Shown here piece after piece: positions 38,256 through 51,200 of a stretch of DNA of 64,000 nt. Below the pieces are notes generated by a model that searched no databases, had not been told where the DNA came from, and saw only the letters and a list, made by a program, of their open reading frames with translations. Where the stretch lies: contig VZTG01001067.1 of NCBI GenBank assembly GCA_013397845.1, forward strand, positions 1,611,670-1,675,669. Reading direction: 5' to 3'. Each line of letters opens with the position of its first letter. The stretch's first letter is position 1. The DNA comes from Melanocharis versteri (lineage: Eukaryota > Chordata > Aves > Passeriformes > Melanocharitidae). The position numbers were made by a program, and so were the translations under genes.

Positions 38256-38572
38256 TGCTTTCCTCCCTGCTTTCCTGCCTGCTTTCCCGCCTGCTTTCCT
38301 GCCTGCTTTCCTCCCTTCCTGCCTGCTTTCCTGCCTGCTTTCCTCCTTTCCTGCCTGCTTTCCTCCTTTCCTGCCTGCTTTCCTCCCTTCCTGCCTGCTT
38401 TCCTCTCTTCCTGCCTACTTTCCTGCCTGCCCGCCTGCTTTCCTCCCTCCCTGCCTGCTCTCCTCCCTGCCGGCCTCCCTCCTTTCCTCCTCTTCTGCCT
38501 CCCTCCCTCCTTTCCTCCCTGCCTGCTTTCCTCTCTCCGTCCCTGCCTCCCTCCCTGCTTCCCTCCCTGCCT
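38256..38572 (+). repeat. Polypyrimidine minisatellite (copy 2)
   Basis: Same array as copy 1, with no difference noticed in unit order or length. Arrays of this kind normally change length quickly, so identity points to a very recent duplication or to one locus represented twice. Confidence 0.93.
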
Positions 38573-38843
38573 TGCACTGAAATAAAGGCTTGTATTCACT
38601 TGAGCGTCCTGCGAGTTGCCAGCACGGGTCATGGTGCACTGAGATGTCTTAATTCCTGGGAGTTCACGCAGTTTTTAAAGAGAAACGTGTGTTTCTGTGG
38701 TTTAAGCTCAACACTGAGCTGAGAGTGGGAATGTGAACGTTTAGATTTAGGAACATCCCATTTGAACATAAGTAGCGTTTGGCTGTTTTAGTTGTGTTCA
38801 AGATGTTTCTAAAACGTCCTCATTCTTTTGTTGGTGCTAGCTT

Positions 38844-39162
38844 TGTCAGTCCAATAGAAGAGCCATGGTAATTCCTCTGTTGCGAGGTAACTTGAAAGAT
38901 GTACGCCATTCGAAGTGTCTTTGATAGTAAGCACGTTTGAATAGTTTGAATACTTTGGTTGGCTTGATGATATAAATATATATTTGAAAAGCACATACTT
39001 GAGTGGCAAGGTCTAAACTGGAAAAACCTTGCAACATGGAGTTGCTAGAAAGCATTTGAAACTTACGTGATCTATATCTGAAATATTGCAGGGCTTATAG
39101 TGCTTTATTATGAAGCCGTTCATTTGAAATGTTGTTTTTGCTGGTTTTTTTCCCAATTTTAG
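38844..39162 (+). other. FSIP1: FSIP1 intron 1, unique 3' part
   Basis: AT-rich intronic DNA between promoter copy 2 and exon 2. It ends in a T-rich tract (about 39135-39162) serving the acceptor. Nothing else seen. Confidence 0.75.
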
Positions 39163-39288
39163 GTAATAGTGGATATTACAAGTGGGAGCTTGGATGAAAT
39201 TTCAAGGCCTGCATCTAGCTCAAGACCTAGTTGTACATCTTTAAATACATCTATGGAGTTATTAACACCAGAACCATGTTTGCAAAAG
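39163..39288 (+). CDS. FSIP1: FSIP1 exon 2 (first conserved coding exon)
   Basis: Acceptor TTTTAG, donor AAAAG then GTAATT, 126 nt, phase 0 to 0. It encodes VIVDITSGSLDEISRPASSS and ends LLTPEPCLQK. The third codon, GTG at 39169-39171, aligns with the initiator Met of mammalian FSIP1 (MDI...). No in-frame ATG lies between the acceptor and this codon; the next in-frame ATG is codon 31 of the exon. Confidence 0.88.
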
Positions 39289-42200
39289 GTAATTTTTCTT
39301 GCCTTCAGCAGGTTAAAACCTCCATGCCTAATTCTTCATAGTAGAATGCTAAAGAAGCAATATTCTGCTTTTTTAGTTTCATACGTACCCTAGCCTGGCA
39401 ATCCCAAATCTCACAGTCTGGGGAATGATGAGTTTGAGAATCAGTGTGAAACCTAAGAAAGAGAGCTCTTTCTTAGTATCAGTATCAGACCTGCAAATGG
39501 TTCTTTTATTTAAGAAGTACACTGCAGTATTGTACAAAATTGTTGTTGTCCTTTGTGATAGCATGTGAGTATTGTGGTTATCTTTGTTTTCACCCAAAAC
39601 ATCCCTGTTTTTGTGCTGGTAATAATTTGCATTTCATAGGTTGATTCACCTGTCAGTTTGGCTGATGGTTATCAGAGAGGCAGTCTAGAAGATTGCTGTC
39701 CAGCGGGAAACAAAGGTGATGACAGAGATAAATCTGATGTCCAGGAAGTGAGAACAGATCACCAAACAACAGTGGAGAGTACGACCATCTCTCTTCAGAA
39801 GTATCTATGGAATCCCGAGTTGTCAGGTGTGGGAATGACTGATACTTTCTTGTGTTGTGACTAGACCAAATACCAAATTTTTATAGTTTGGGTAAAATTC
39901 TATTGATGGAGGGAAAAGAGATTGCACATAGCTAAAATTCTGGAAAAGAAGATGTCAAAATCCATACCTTCACTTCTCTTCACTAATCCACTGCAAGGGC
40001 TCTGTGGTGATCCCAAACTGACAGAAATGGATCTGGTTTATTGTGTTTTCCAGGATGTAGCTCTAATTCAGATTCTGAAGATGAAAGCACTGAGACACAG
40101 ATGTCGAAATTCTCTGAACCTTCCCCAGGGAAATCAAATAATGCAAAATCAGATATTACTTTACAAACTTTGAAATCCTGTGAACCTTCTCCAGGGAAAC
40201 CAGGTAATGCAAAATCAGATGTACATTTGAGGTGTATAAAGTGAGCAGTGCAATAAAACCTTTTCCTTTTCTTATTAAGGCTTTTAAGAGAGTTTGTAAC
40301 AGTGGTGTATTTGTGTGCATATGATATAGTTTAAAAAGAATACCACAAATTGTGCATGTACATGAATTGTGCTATTCAAGAGGTATTGGATGAATTCTTT
40401 ATGTAGAGATTGCTTTATTAATGGATATTAATTTTCTTTAATGTTATAATAGAATTTGAGTTTTCTGTAGATTCAGTCGTCTAATAAGGCAGAATTCAGT
40501 GGTGATACTATCCAGTGCAGGAATGCTGGTCACCAAGCATGATATTAATATCTACAGAACAGAAATTGGATAGAACTCTACCTAAAGCTTCACTCAGTAG
40601 TTTTAGGTTTAAATCAATCTTCTGAGTTCAGGCCGGTTGAAATAAGTGCTCTTTTTTTTACCATCTGTCCTTGGGTCCATCTGTCTTCTGTAGCTCACTT
40701 CGATTTTTATAGCTCTCCCCTTGTTGTATCACTCATCTTTTTATGGCATAAAGTAGACCAATGCCTCACAGTAAATGCTTGGATCAATGGCTATGTAAAG
40801 CATTTGACCTCAAAAGATTAGAAAATGAAATAGAGCATTGCAGGACTCCAAAACTTGGAAGTCTGTGGGATGGGGACAGTGCTACAAGTGTTTCCTCTAC
40901 TCTTAATATGGAAGCCATAAACGAGGACAGAACAAGAGGATGCTATAGGAAGGGGAAAAGGTAAAAGTTGTAATTATAATCTGCATATTTAGGGAAAAAA
41001 AAGGAGACTATACTTTAATTAAGTAATGGTAGTTTCCATCATGTTTCACAGTTTTTCATTTTTTATAGCAACATTTTTCTAGAACCAGAAATTTTTCTAG
41101 TATCAGAATCTGGTTTGGCTAAGACATAAGACTGAAACTTCTCTAATATTTAAAGGCAGAGATATTACAGAGTCTCTCTTAACCCCAGAATTATTAATTT
41201 CAATATGTATTCTACTAGTCCAGCGGAAGAAATTACTTTGTATTTTGAAACTCAGTGATTTTTGCTGATACTGTGGAGATCTCACTCTTCCATTATAAAT
41301 TTGAATCAAGCTACTTGCCCAAAATAGGTGAGTTTTCCTCTCCCACACCTCCATATCCAACTGCTACAGCTCAGAGTTTGATTCAGCACTCTGCTGCAAA
41401 GGCTTCTGTGTGTTTCCCTGCTACAAACAGGTTTAGAAATTGACATATGTTTGAGAATGTGGTACTCTTATCTATGGGTGTTGCCAAATTACTTGAACTG
41501 CTTTTTAGTGTTTGTTTGTTTGTTTGACATTAGTCAAGCTAACATTAATTTTAATTATGTTCTCCAGCAGACTCTTCTGACTTGGAATGTTCTGAAGACA
41601 CAGATATAAATGCTCAGATTCAAGCAGCTATAAAGAAAATGAATAAACTTGATAAAATACTTGAAAAACAGCGTTTTAAGGAAAAAGTAGTTAAAAAGCA
41701 AGGCAAAGAAATGAGGGCAATGCTCTGGGAAGAACTTCAGGTTAGAAGTGTTCTGCTTATTTTATGACTGATGTATCTTAGAGTACTGTCTTACAGAATT
41801 ATCGTATTTCACAGAAGCCTTATTATTAAATAACTCTCAGTTGGCTAACTAAAATTAAGAAATTTATCTTAAAAAGTAAGACTGGATAGTTTTTAATGTA
41901 TGTTGGCTAGGCAGGCTTTGGAAGAAGGACATGGTCGTTAAAATTCGATAAGACCAATTGCCAAATAAACAGCTGTCTGGGTGTGGTTTACTAGCATAGT
42001 GTTATGCTTGAGTTCACTGCTTGCAGGGAGGGTGAGGTGTGTCAGGAGGTGTGTCTGTATACCCAGGCTGAAAAATGTTTATTCTGCTCGAGTGTGATCC
42101 TTCTTAGGCCCAGCTATTTCGGTACTGTCTGTTGTTGAAGAAATTAGAGATGCCCCCTGAAGAAGGCATAAGAATGCTACAGCACAAATTCATTTACCCT

Positions 42201-45200
42201 CTCCCTATCCGGGCCTCTAGCAGTTAAATGCCTTGAAACAAGTTAGTATTTCCTCTGTTTTACATGAATAGAAGTGTGAGTTGCTGAAAAAACATTATTG
42301 GTTTGACTGCATTTCATAATTTCATTGGATTTGGATTTGGAGCCACATAGACATTACAGAACTACTTTGTCTTGTGAAGTGGGTCTCCACATAACAGACT
42401 ATATGTAGCAGAGGCTTTAAAGTTTCACCATACTTTCGTCATAACTTCAGGATATATTCAGATAGCCTCAAGAAAAAAATAAAGTGGGAAGAGTAATTTT
42501 TAATAGGGTCTGAAGTTTGTTAGATCTGATAAGCAGACAACATATTTCATTTTAAAGAATTTACTTTAAATACATGCATGTATCTATACATACACAGTTT
42601 ATTTCTTTTGAATAGTCTATCAGAACCACAGGAAGCCACGAGGAAGTGGAAAACACAAACCAGTTTTTAGCCTTGTTCTCATCGTGGCATGATACAGCTG
42701 GTAAGTAAAGAGAAGCAGAATTGTGGTACATCCTATCTTTTTTCTTGTTGGGGAATGAATAAGGATTTGAAGTCTGAATGGTTATTGCTGACCAAAAATC
42801 TCAGTTTGAATGTTGGAAGTACATGCATTATAATGGTAGCAATGAGTAGTTAAAATATTTCAACAAGACTTCCTATTACAATGTAACCTGCATTTACTTC
42901 TATGCTAAGTTTGGGTTACTAAGGGAAGAAAACAGAATTTGATACAGGTGGAGTGATATTTAGACAGTCTCCAGTAGGTGTCAGGATATATTAAAATAAC
43001 AGCGGACAAGCAAGACTATATGACTGCTAACTCCTTTATTTCATTTATATGACTGCTCGTTTATTTCAAAAGTAACTCCTGTAGAGACCATGTGCACCAT
43101 GTGGTTTCTGGTGTACTCCACTGACAAAACTGCATAGTTTAGATTTATAGTTTTCCTCCAGCTTGATCTATATCTTTTCTGTATCATGCTAGTGCCTTAC
43201 TTTTCAGGCACTTTTTCTTACTTATTTACTTAGGTATTTATTTAATTAAATGAGTGTCTTGATGGCTGCCTTGGTTGATAATGAAATTTTGCTTTTCAGA
43301 ACTTGAATTTGATAGAGCTTTATTAAATAAATTACATACGAAAGCTGTTATAGCTTTTAATGTAGCTGTGAAATCAAACACACGTTTGGGTACAAAATCA
43401 TTAGTAACTTAAGTGTTCCAAGCCTTTCAGGCACAACAAAACCTTCTGACACACTCAGAGCAGAAATGTAAATCAGGAGTTAATTAAACAGCCTTAAATT
43501 CCTTACCCTGTGCTCTATTTAACAAAATCATTTGTTCAGTTGAGTCCACTACACTTCATTATTACTGGTTATTGTGTGGTTTTTTCATTGTGAAAATCAC
43601 ATGTAATTCATATGGTTCTTTGCAATATGATTCCTTTTCTGTAAGTGCTAACTGTATAGACTACAACTTATTGCTCTAACTTATATTTCCAGGGAACACA
43701 TATGAATACTTCAATTGATTTATTTTTTTCTTTGAGTAACTGAAACAACTAGGATGTTTGAACACTGTTTTTCTAGACCATGCCCTTGACCTAAGCTGCT
43801 TGGTAGTCTAATAATTCATGCACAGGCAGACGCCAGCTGTGAAAACCTGGATGCTTTATTCTCATTCAGAGTTTTAGATGACTTGCCACATGGTGTCTGC
43901 AGAGACATTTGAACTTTAGGGCCTTGGGCTTTATCTTTGAGAATGTGATGAATTGTCCTCTATGGGCAGCAGTTGTTAAAGAAGAACACAGCCGTAAGAA
44001 ACAACATACTTATGACTCACACTTTACACTTTCCCTTTTCTTTATTTCTTGAGAAATACGGTGCTTATATAATTTATCTAAGTGAATTTCTTTACTTTCC
44101 AAGTGTGAGGTCTCACAGTATCATACACATGATGCTAGATCTTCTTTAAATACATTTCAATTAAATTTTACTGGAAGAAATTTCTTACAGATACCTCCCA
44201 TGCTAAAGAAGATGAAATACATACTTCAGTATTTCACACACACATGAATCCTGAAGATTATGCTTGCCATAGAGCCCAAGAAAACCGGGGTAAGCTTTAT
44301 TAATGGTATAGTTTATATTTTTGGAAATGGCAAAACAACATGTACAATGGGTGGGTAATGAAGACTCAGCCTTTGTGGCAAGGCCAGTGAAATGGGAAAA
44401 AGAAAGGTTACTTACTGGAAAAGTGACAGTTCTTACCTTCTTTGCAAATGAAAGAAGAGAATACCTTTGTGACTCATCTAAAACATTTTACTTGACATGC
44501 TAAGAAAATTTTTACTTTTGGGTTTATAAAACCACTTTTCTTTCATTTCAAAAGGAAAAGGTGTGTAACTGATATATTGTAAAATGTGTCATTGATTCTT
44601 CATGGCAATTCTTCAAAAACTTATCTTTGCTCTAAGGTATCATAGCTTTTATTAAAAGGCTTATATTCAAGAAACCATCTAGAAATGACAAGTGGTGCTG
44701 AATCTAACTGCAACTGTTCTGTAATTCTTTTGTTTTCAGCAGATTTGTGTCAAACATAAATCTTCAGACAACTTCTTTTATATTTTGCTATGCTGTTTAT
44801 TGTAAAGTCTGCATTGCTTTTATGAAATAAGTACTTTCTGGCAAAACTCAAACACCTGCTGATTCTTTTAGAGACCATGTGTTATCATGCACTGTATAGA
44901 CATTTCAAATGCTGTTAGTGGTGTAGTGTGTCCAACATATCAAAGTAAATGGAATTGTGTTCCTATGCCTCTGTTCTTTCCCTATTTGAAATTCAAATTT
45001 GTGTGGTTAGTAACTTTTCACATGTGTTGTGATATAAGAATAATAGCTTCAGCTGCCATTGCTATCAGCTGCAGTTGTTTATTTCTTTGTCAACTACCAT
45101 TCTATGTAAACAGATGGAATCTATCTTCCTGGTGACTGGCTAAGATGACAAAGACATAATAAAAGTGTGTTCCTCAAGGCTGAAGCAACCATGGCAGCAA

Positions 45201-48200
45201 TATCTCTGCAGTTTGTAGAATGTGACTGCATGTTTTAATTTTTAAATGTGGACCTCGGCTCCTTTATCATTTTATCACTTGTCTTCATTCACCAGTATGT
45301 GACCTTAATTTTCTGGGCTGGAGCTTTTCATTTCTCTGTCTTTCTACCATGTGTTTTCATTCCTCCCTTAAAATGAAGCTTGACTCTCAGCTTCCTTCTT
45401 CAAGATTTCTGAGTTGTGCTGGAGTGCTTTTGAATACAATGGCAGGTTTCAGTGCCAGTACTCAGTACGGCACTGACTTCTGGAACTTCCAGTACAAGCA
45501 TGGTTGGGAGTTGCTATCACTTGCACTATTTTGAGATGTTCTGCACGTTCCTACTTTGGGAATGCATGAAGTAGAGGTCGCTTACAGCTTGTGAGCAATA
45601 TATTGCTTTAAGTGACTTTTACTATTTCTGATGGAGGCTTTTGATGTGGTGTCTGAATAGCTAAGACTTACTGTTTTGGTTGCTTTTGGATTTCTGTGTC
45701 ACAGCTGCCATAAAGGCAGACCCTGAACAAGAGGAGCTTATGAAGAAGAATGTATGCACTAGTTTTATACTATTACTTCATCAGTCTCATCAAGATTTGT
45801 ACCAAATCTTTGAAATATGTGCCAAATCTACCAAAACACGTATGCAAAATTTGTTTAGCTGCAATCTCTCTTTTAATTACCCATGGCAATCTTCAGTGTA
45901 TTCTTTGTCTCAGTGATCCATGTCTGTCTTCTTTGCTTGAGTGTTGTGAGATGTTCTGTGTGATAGCTCCCTCTCAAAAATGCCATTCTCCAGTCAAGTG
46001 AAAGATACAGCTTAAAAGTAATGTATATCTTGTGTGTTATGTTGGTGTTTGGTGTGTTCTGCTTGTTTCAGGATGCAACTTGTCATATTTTTATTGACTT
46101 TTAAATTCCTATATGATACAGTTCCTTGATATATTCATGATGTTGGCTGGTAATGGTAAAGAAAGCTTAGGATGTTTTCACTAAACAGTTGTGCATTTGA
46201 ACTTTGAGGGGGTTTCTTGGTCAGATCCAACACCTCAGTCCTTTGAGGTCTGTGGGTAAAGGATGCATGGAATTTATTTGATATCTTTGTGAGTCTGCTT
46301 TCATTCTATTCACTCTGAAAAAGTGTTACTTCCATATAAACTTTCATAGCCTGCCTTCTATTATCTAACATGTCAGATTAGTATTTTGTAGGGAAATAAC
46401 CCACCCATTTTTCAAATTTCTGCTTTCCAGAAAAGCAAAAAGTACCATGCCTATTTTTCAATTAGTTCTTGAGATTTAGAAGTTGATTGTATTTGCTTAG
46501 ACTTGTTATTTATTGTGACAAATGTTTGCTGTTCGTAAAGGAATTGTTATTTTAAGCATGATAAAAATCTCGTAAAAACAGAATACATGCCCTTTTTTTG
46601 GTCATGGGTAGAAACCCATTGTTATTAGAATATCATATGTCTGTTTAATAGATTTACAGCTCTATGATGAGTTTTATTTTTTAACAAAATTTGTTTTATA
46701 AGCTGTGCTATAATAATATCAACTATATCATCTGTTTTTCAGCTGTTTTATTTAGAAAAATGTACTTGATATGTCTCCAGATAGTTCTGTGGTTTTCAAA
46801 AAAATTATTGTCTGGTTTTGTAATGATGAGAAAACTGCAACGATGATAGGGTTTGAAGGAATGTCGTGGCTTTTAAGGCCACCATGTTTAACATTTTTGA
46901 GGTCTGAAATCCAAAAGTATTTTAGCCTTTGTAACATTGAGTGATCTCATATAATAAAAAGTTGAAAATGAAATTAGATTTTGGCAATAGTATGTTTTAA
47001 GTATAACAATATTATTTACATAAATAATGAAAACATGATACAAAAAGTTTGTCTATTGACTTTGTATGCTTGCTAAAGTTTTCAATGGGATTGACGTTAT
47101 TACAGCTCTTGTTGAATCAGAATAGGAATGGTTATAATGTAGCAACTTTTCTTCCTCAAACATCAGATTATCGAAGTGAATTAGAAACAGACAAAACAGC
47201 AGAAAAAATGCATAGCAAAAATAAAACCAGCCAGCATTTCATTAAAAAGAACATTGAGGTAAGCACTAAAGCATAAAACCAATAACATTTTTTAAATGTT
47301 AACTAAAAATTAATCTATAAGTACTTTTGAAGACAGGGTTTTTTTTTTAAAATGAGGAACTTTAAAAGCTAATTAGGCAAAAATTAAAAAATTACCTTTC
47401 TGTTAAAACTATTATTATAATGTCAGAGTACTGTATTAGGCAGTTCTCAACTTGGGTGCTCATATTGGTTAGGATAATATGATAATTAGGATAATGCTTC
47501 TGTCTATTTGCTAAAGAGTACTGGAAACTGAATTGTTCTGTTTGTGCCTGGACATAGCTTGTTTTAATGGCAATATCCTAAGACTTTTTAAGAGTGTGTT
47601 AACTGTTAAGTTAAAGGACGATGTCCTGATGCATAAATAAGGGATAGATACATGGGTTGTTCATGTGTAGCCTGAATGGGACCACTCTTTGTCAGAAAAT
47701 ACACCCCTTGATTTTCCTGCTTTTTTTTCCTATGAGGACATAGTAGCTATCATGATTTTTCATCCAATGAAAAATATTTGCCTCCCCGCTATGTCAAAGA
47801 CTGAGATAAGATTATAAATTTGTTATATGTGGGCTGCTATATTTGTCTGTCAGAATGATAATTTATATTATGGAAATAAACAAGATTTGGCTGTTAATTT
47901 CATAGAGTTTAAAACCTTTGTTTTGGTGGTGTTTGAGCTAGTGGAGTTCTAAAATATGGGGGTTTTTTATTTTTGTAAATTTTTCAGCTGGCAAAGGATT
48001 CAGTAAACCAATTTTCTATGCTTGAGGGAGAAAGGAAAAGGCTAACTGAGCTATTGAGAGATACAGAAGATGGAACTGAATTGCAAGATCATGAGGTATG
48101 ACAAATTTAGTTTGTACTGTTCTGTTGTATTTGGCTTATTTTTACGGTAAATCTAAATTTGATCTTAGTCCTACCATGAAGTACCCTACTGAGATATCAG

Positions 48201-51200
48201 AGAAAAGATAGAGAAATCCTGTTGGATTTGTCTCCAAAAATGAATTCTCATTGGTTTCTTTGTTAGTTTTACTAACAGCAGAACATAAAAGAAAAGCTAG
48301 GCACAGGAGGAAGGAGCCTTAGAACTGCACTTGGGAGAAAATTGCCTATTTTCTTTGCATAAAATGTGAAGTTGTGGAGTATCAATCTGAGTGGTTAGTG
48401 CTGTAGTCTCAGGGAAGCAGCTACTTGCAAAAACCTCCCAACAATAATTTTTTGACGACTCATAAATGGACTTCAGAATGCAGCAATTGGGGAAGTACGC
48501 ATTTATGAAGCTTACGTGTCCATTTAGAAAGATAACGGGACATCTTTCTGTGGCTTCCAACTCACCCTGGCTTAAAAGTATCTGAAGTCTGCTTAAGCAT
48601 TAGACATCTATGCTTTAATATAATATTGTTAAACAGCGTACAGTCTGCATACTTCAGTGAATAGCAGGAGCTGAAGTGGGTAAAAATAATCCTAATGGAG
48701 AGTGAGAAAGAGTATTTGATTGTCCCACCAATTACTGTTTCTAGGAGATGGTCTTCAATTTGATAAATGTCATCCTTTAAAGATCTGAAGATGTTTTAAA
48801 CAACCTTCTGTTAGTAAACATAGCTTTCTGACCTAGGGAATAGTGGCTTTTTTTTTATAATTTATTTTACTGATTGCAAAAGTATTCTCTCAAAATCTGT
48901 AGTTACTAGGTTTTCTTTCTCTTTAAGCTAGTGTCTGTCATAAAATTTAGAGGCATTTGTGCAGAGTAGCTAGTGCAGATTCCAGCTAACAATGTGTACC
49001 TTCCTTTGCACCAATTCTCAAGGCATCCAGGCAATGGAAAAGTGTAACATTTGTCCACATTTTGTATTTGTCACATGTCACTATCTTGTTGTTTTTTTTT
49101 TTATCTATAGAGATCTTACTGTTAATATTAGATATGAAGTAGATCATCTCACAGGATGTGTGTGTTGCTGTATGTTCTTGATACCATGGACAAGAATGGT
49201 AGTTTGTGGGTTACTCTAGTCTGTACTAGGTCATTTCTTTAAAGAAAAAAGCTCCTAACCCTGCTATCAAAGTAGAGTAAAGGAAAGGATAACAGTTACT
49301 TAGACCTGTCTAGTCTGGTGATGGATTCTTCCTCTCCCACATTTGAATTTTGCTATGGGTAAGGCATGTCCTGTGGCTGCTTCATAACAAAAGTCATGAG
49401 GAAATTATCAGCTAATGAGTAATCTAGACAGCTTCAAGCTGGCCCAGGTAACTATCCAGCTGATGGCCTCTTTCATCTTATTTTTTTCTGACTTTTAAAA
49501 AGCTGGTGCAATCACATTGGCTGAAGTAATGTTTTTGGAGGCTGTCAATCAAGGCAGATTGGGTTATGCTGTATGAATTGCTCTGTGTGGTGTAATGTGG
49601 ATTAGATAACTTCATTTGACTTGTACTACTATATATGCCAACTATCCAAATGGCACTTCTCATTTTTGGAAGCATGTTTTATGAGTGTTTAAAGTATTTT
49701 AGAAGTAAACATGTTCATTCTAATCTAATTGTCAAAGCTGAAGCTGCAGGGGTATAATTTATTTCAGATGTTCCACAGAAAGCACTGACTGTGCTGTTAT
49801 AAAAGTATTGTTCTGAGTTAACACACAGGAAACATTGACAGGACAGAAGCTTATTTTCCAAGCAAAGCTGTCTTGAAAATACAAAGAGAATGTGTGAGTC
49901 CATTTCACCCCGGAGTGAAATGACTACGGGGTAATTTGGATATTTGGAGTATGCGATATAGACACTGAGATGTAGCTAATGAGCCCAGTTACATCTAGCT
50001 GGACTCCTGTAGAGTCATTTCTGTGTTTCTGAACTGTGATCTTCATTCTCTGATTAAGGGGTGGTTAACATGACACAAATGTGGTGCCATGCTGGATACT
50101 TATGTTTCGGTGGTCACTGTCTCACCTGAACAGATGTTTCCACAAAGCTGGCAAGCATCTGAGGCATTTGTGAGTGGCTCTTTTGGAGTCAGCTCAGGTC
50201 TGGTCAGGCTCATTAGTTGTGTCTCACCATACTTGTATGAGAAAGCATTAGAACTGATTTCGTTTCACAAAAAGGATGACTCTTTCTTGACTCCCTTTTT
50301 TTCTTTCTCTCTCTTTTTTTTTGCATTTATTATGAAGCTAATTTATGACAGGTGTTTGGTGTATGCTTCTTTTTTCTTTCTGCAACTAGTGTGCTTTAGG
50401 GTAATGGGGATGAACCACGAATGACCTCATAGCAGTGGTATTGTAATTGGAAGATGATATTTCCTCCTCTTGTATGGATGCAACTGCATGAATAGCCAGA
50501 GGACTAATCTGGAAGCTGGAAACAAATGGTCGACATGAATTTGTTGCAAGACAGATGTTAGTCTTAGGGCAAGGTGCTGGTCCTCTTCTGGTAGGAAAAA
50601 GAAAGGAAACTCATGTCCTTCCACACATCCTTGCTCTTCTAAGGTCCTATCTGGTGTTTCATTGTGGTCAGGACAGAGAAGTAATCTGCTATTCTCATAC
50701 CCAGTGAATGGGGGTTGTGCAGACTTGCTTCCCTGAGTGTGAGCAGGAGTGCCAAGGTGCTGTGGAGAACCTGTGCCTGTGGGTATGAGCTCATTTGCTT
50801 GGGTTAAGTGGCCCAGCTCACTCATAATATGCAACTGTATGTAGTAGGAATATATATTCATATATGTTATTCAGGTGTTAACTGCTATCAAGAGGAAATA
50901 GTAAATCATGATCTGGAAAAGAACTCTGCTTTCTGTCTCTTGCAGAGTTTCTGTGATAACATATAGGGGCTCTAGAAGGATGGCAGCTGCTGACCTCAGA
51001 GCAGTTCCTTTCATTTCCCATGAATTCCTTGTTTTCTTCTTTGGTGGTACCTTGCAAGTGTCACATTACATCTCATCCCATCCCCTCCTTTTGAGATTTG
51101 GCTCCAGGTGGTTTCTGCTGTAGTATCAACCTCTGCAGTTCCATTCCAAGCCGAGTTTTGGTTAGGCTTTCTCACTTTTTGACTCCTTTATCAGATGGAA

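Larger units (their letters stand above)
38082..38843 (+). repeat. Tandem 762-bp block, copy 2 (FSIP1 promoter, exon 1, minisatellite)
   Basis: Near-identical to 37316-38077. The copy joins unique sequence at 38844 without a gap. It keeps the CGCG promoter motif, the X-box-like site, the exon 1 donor and the polypyrimidine array, but lacks the in-frame ATG that copy 1 has at 37357: ATGGCATCT is replaced by GCGGGATCG. Confidence 0.95.

Noticed and set aside
50427..50861. 144-codon open frame on the minus strand in the FSIP1 intron after exon 10
   Set aside because: No recognisable family, no splice structure or nearby promoter, and lies antisense in an intron. Worth only a routine database search.
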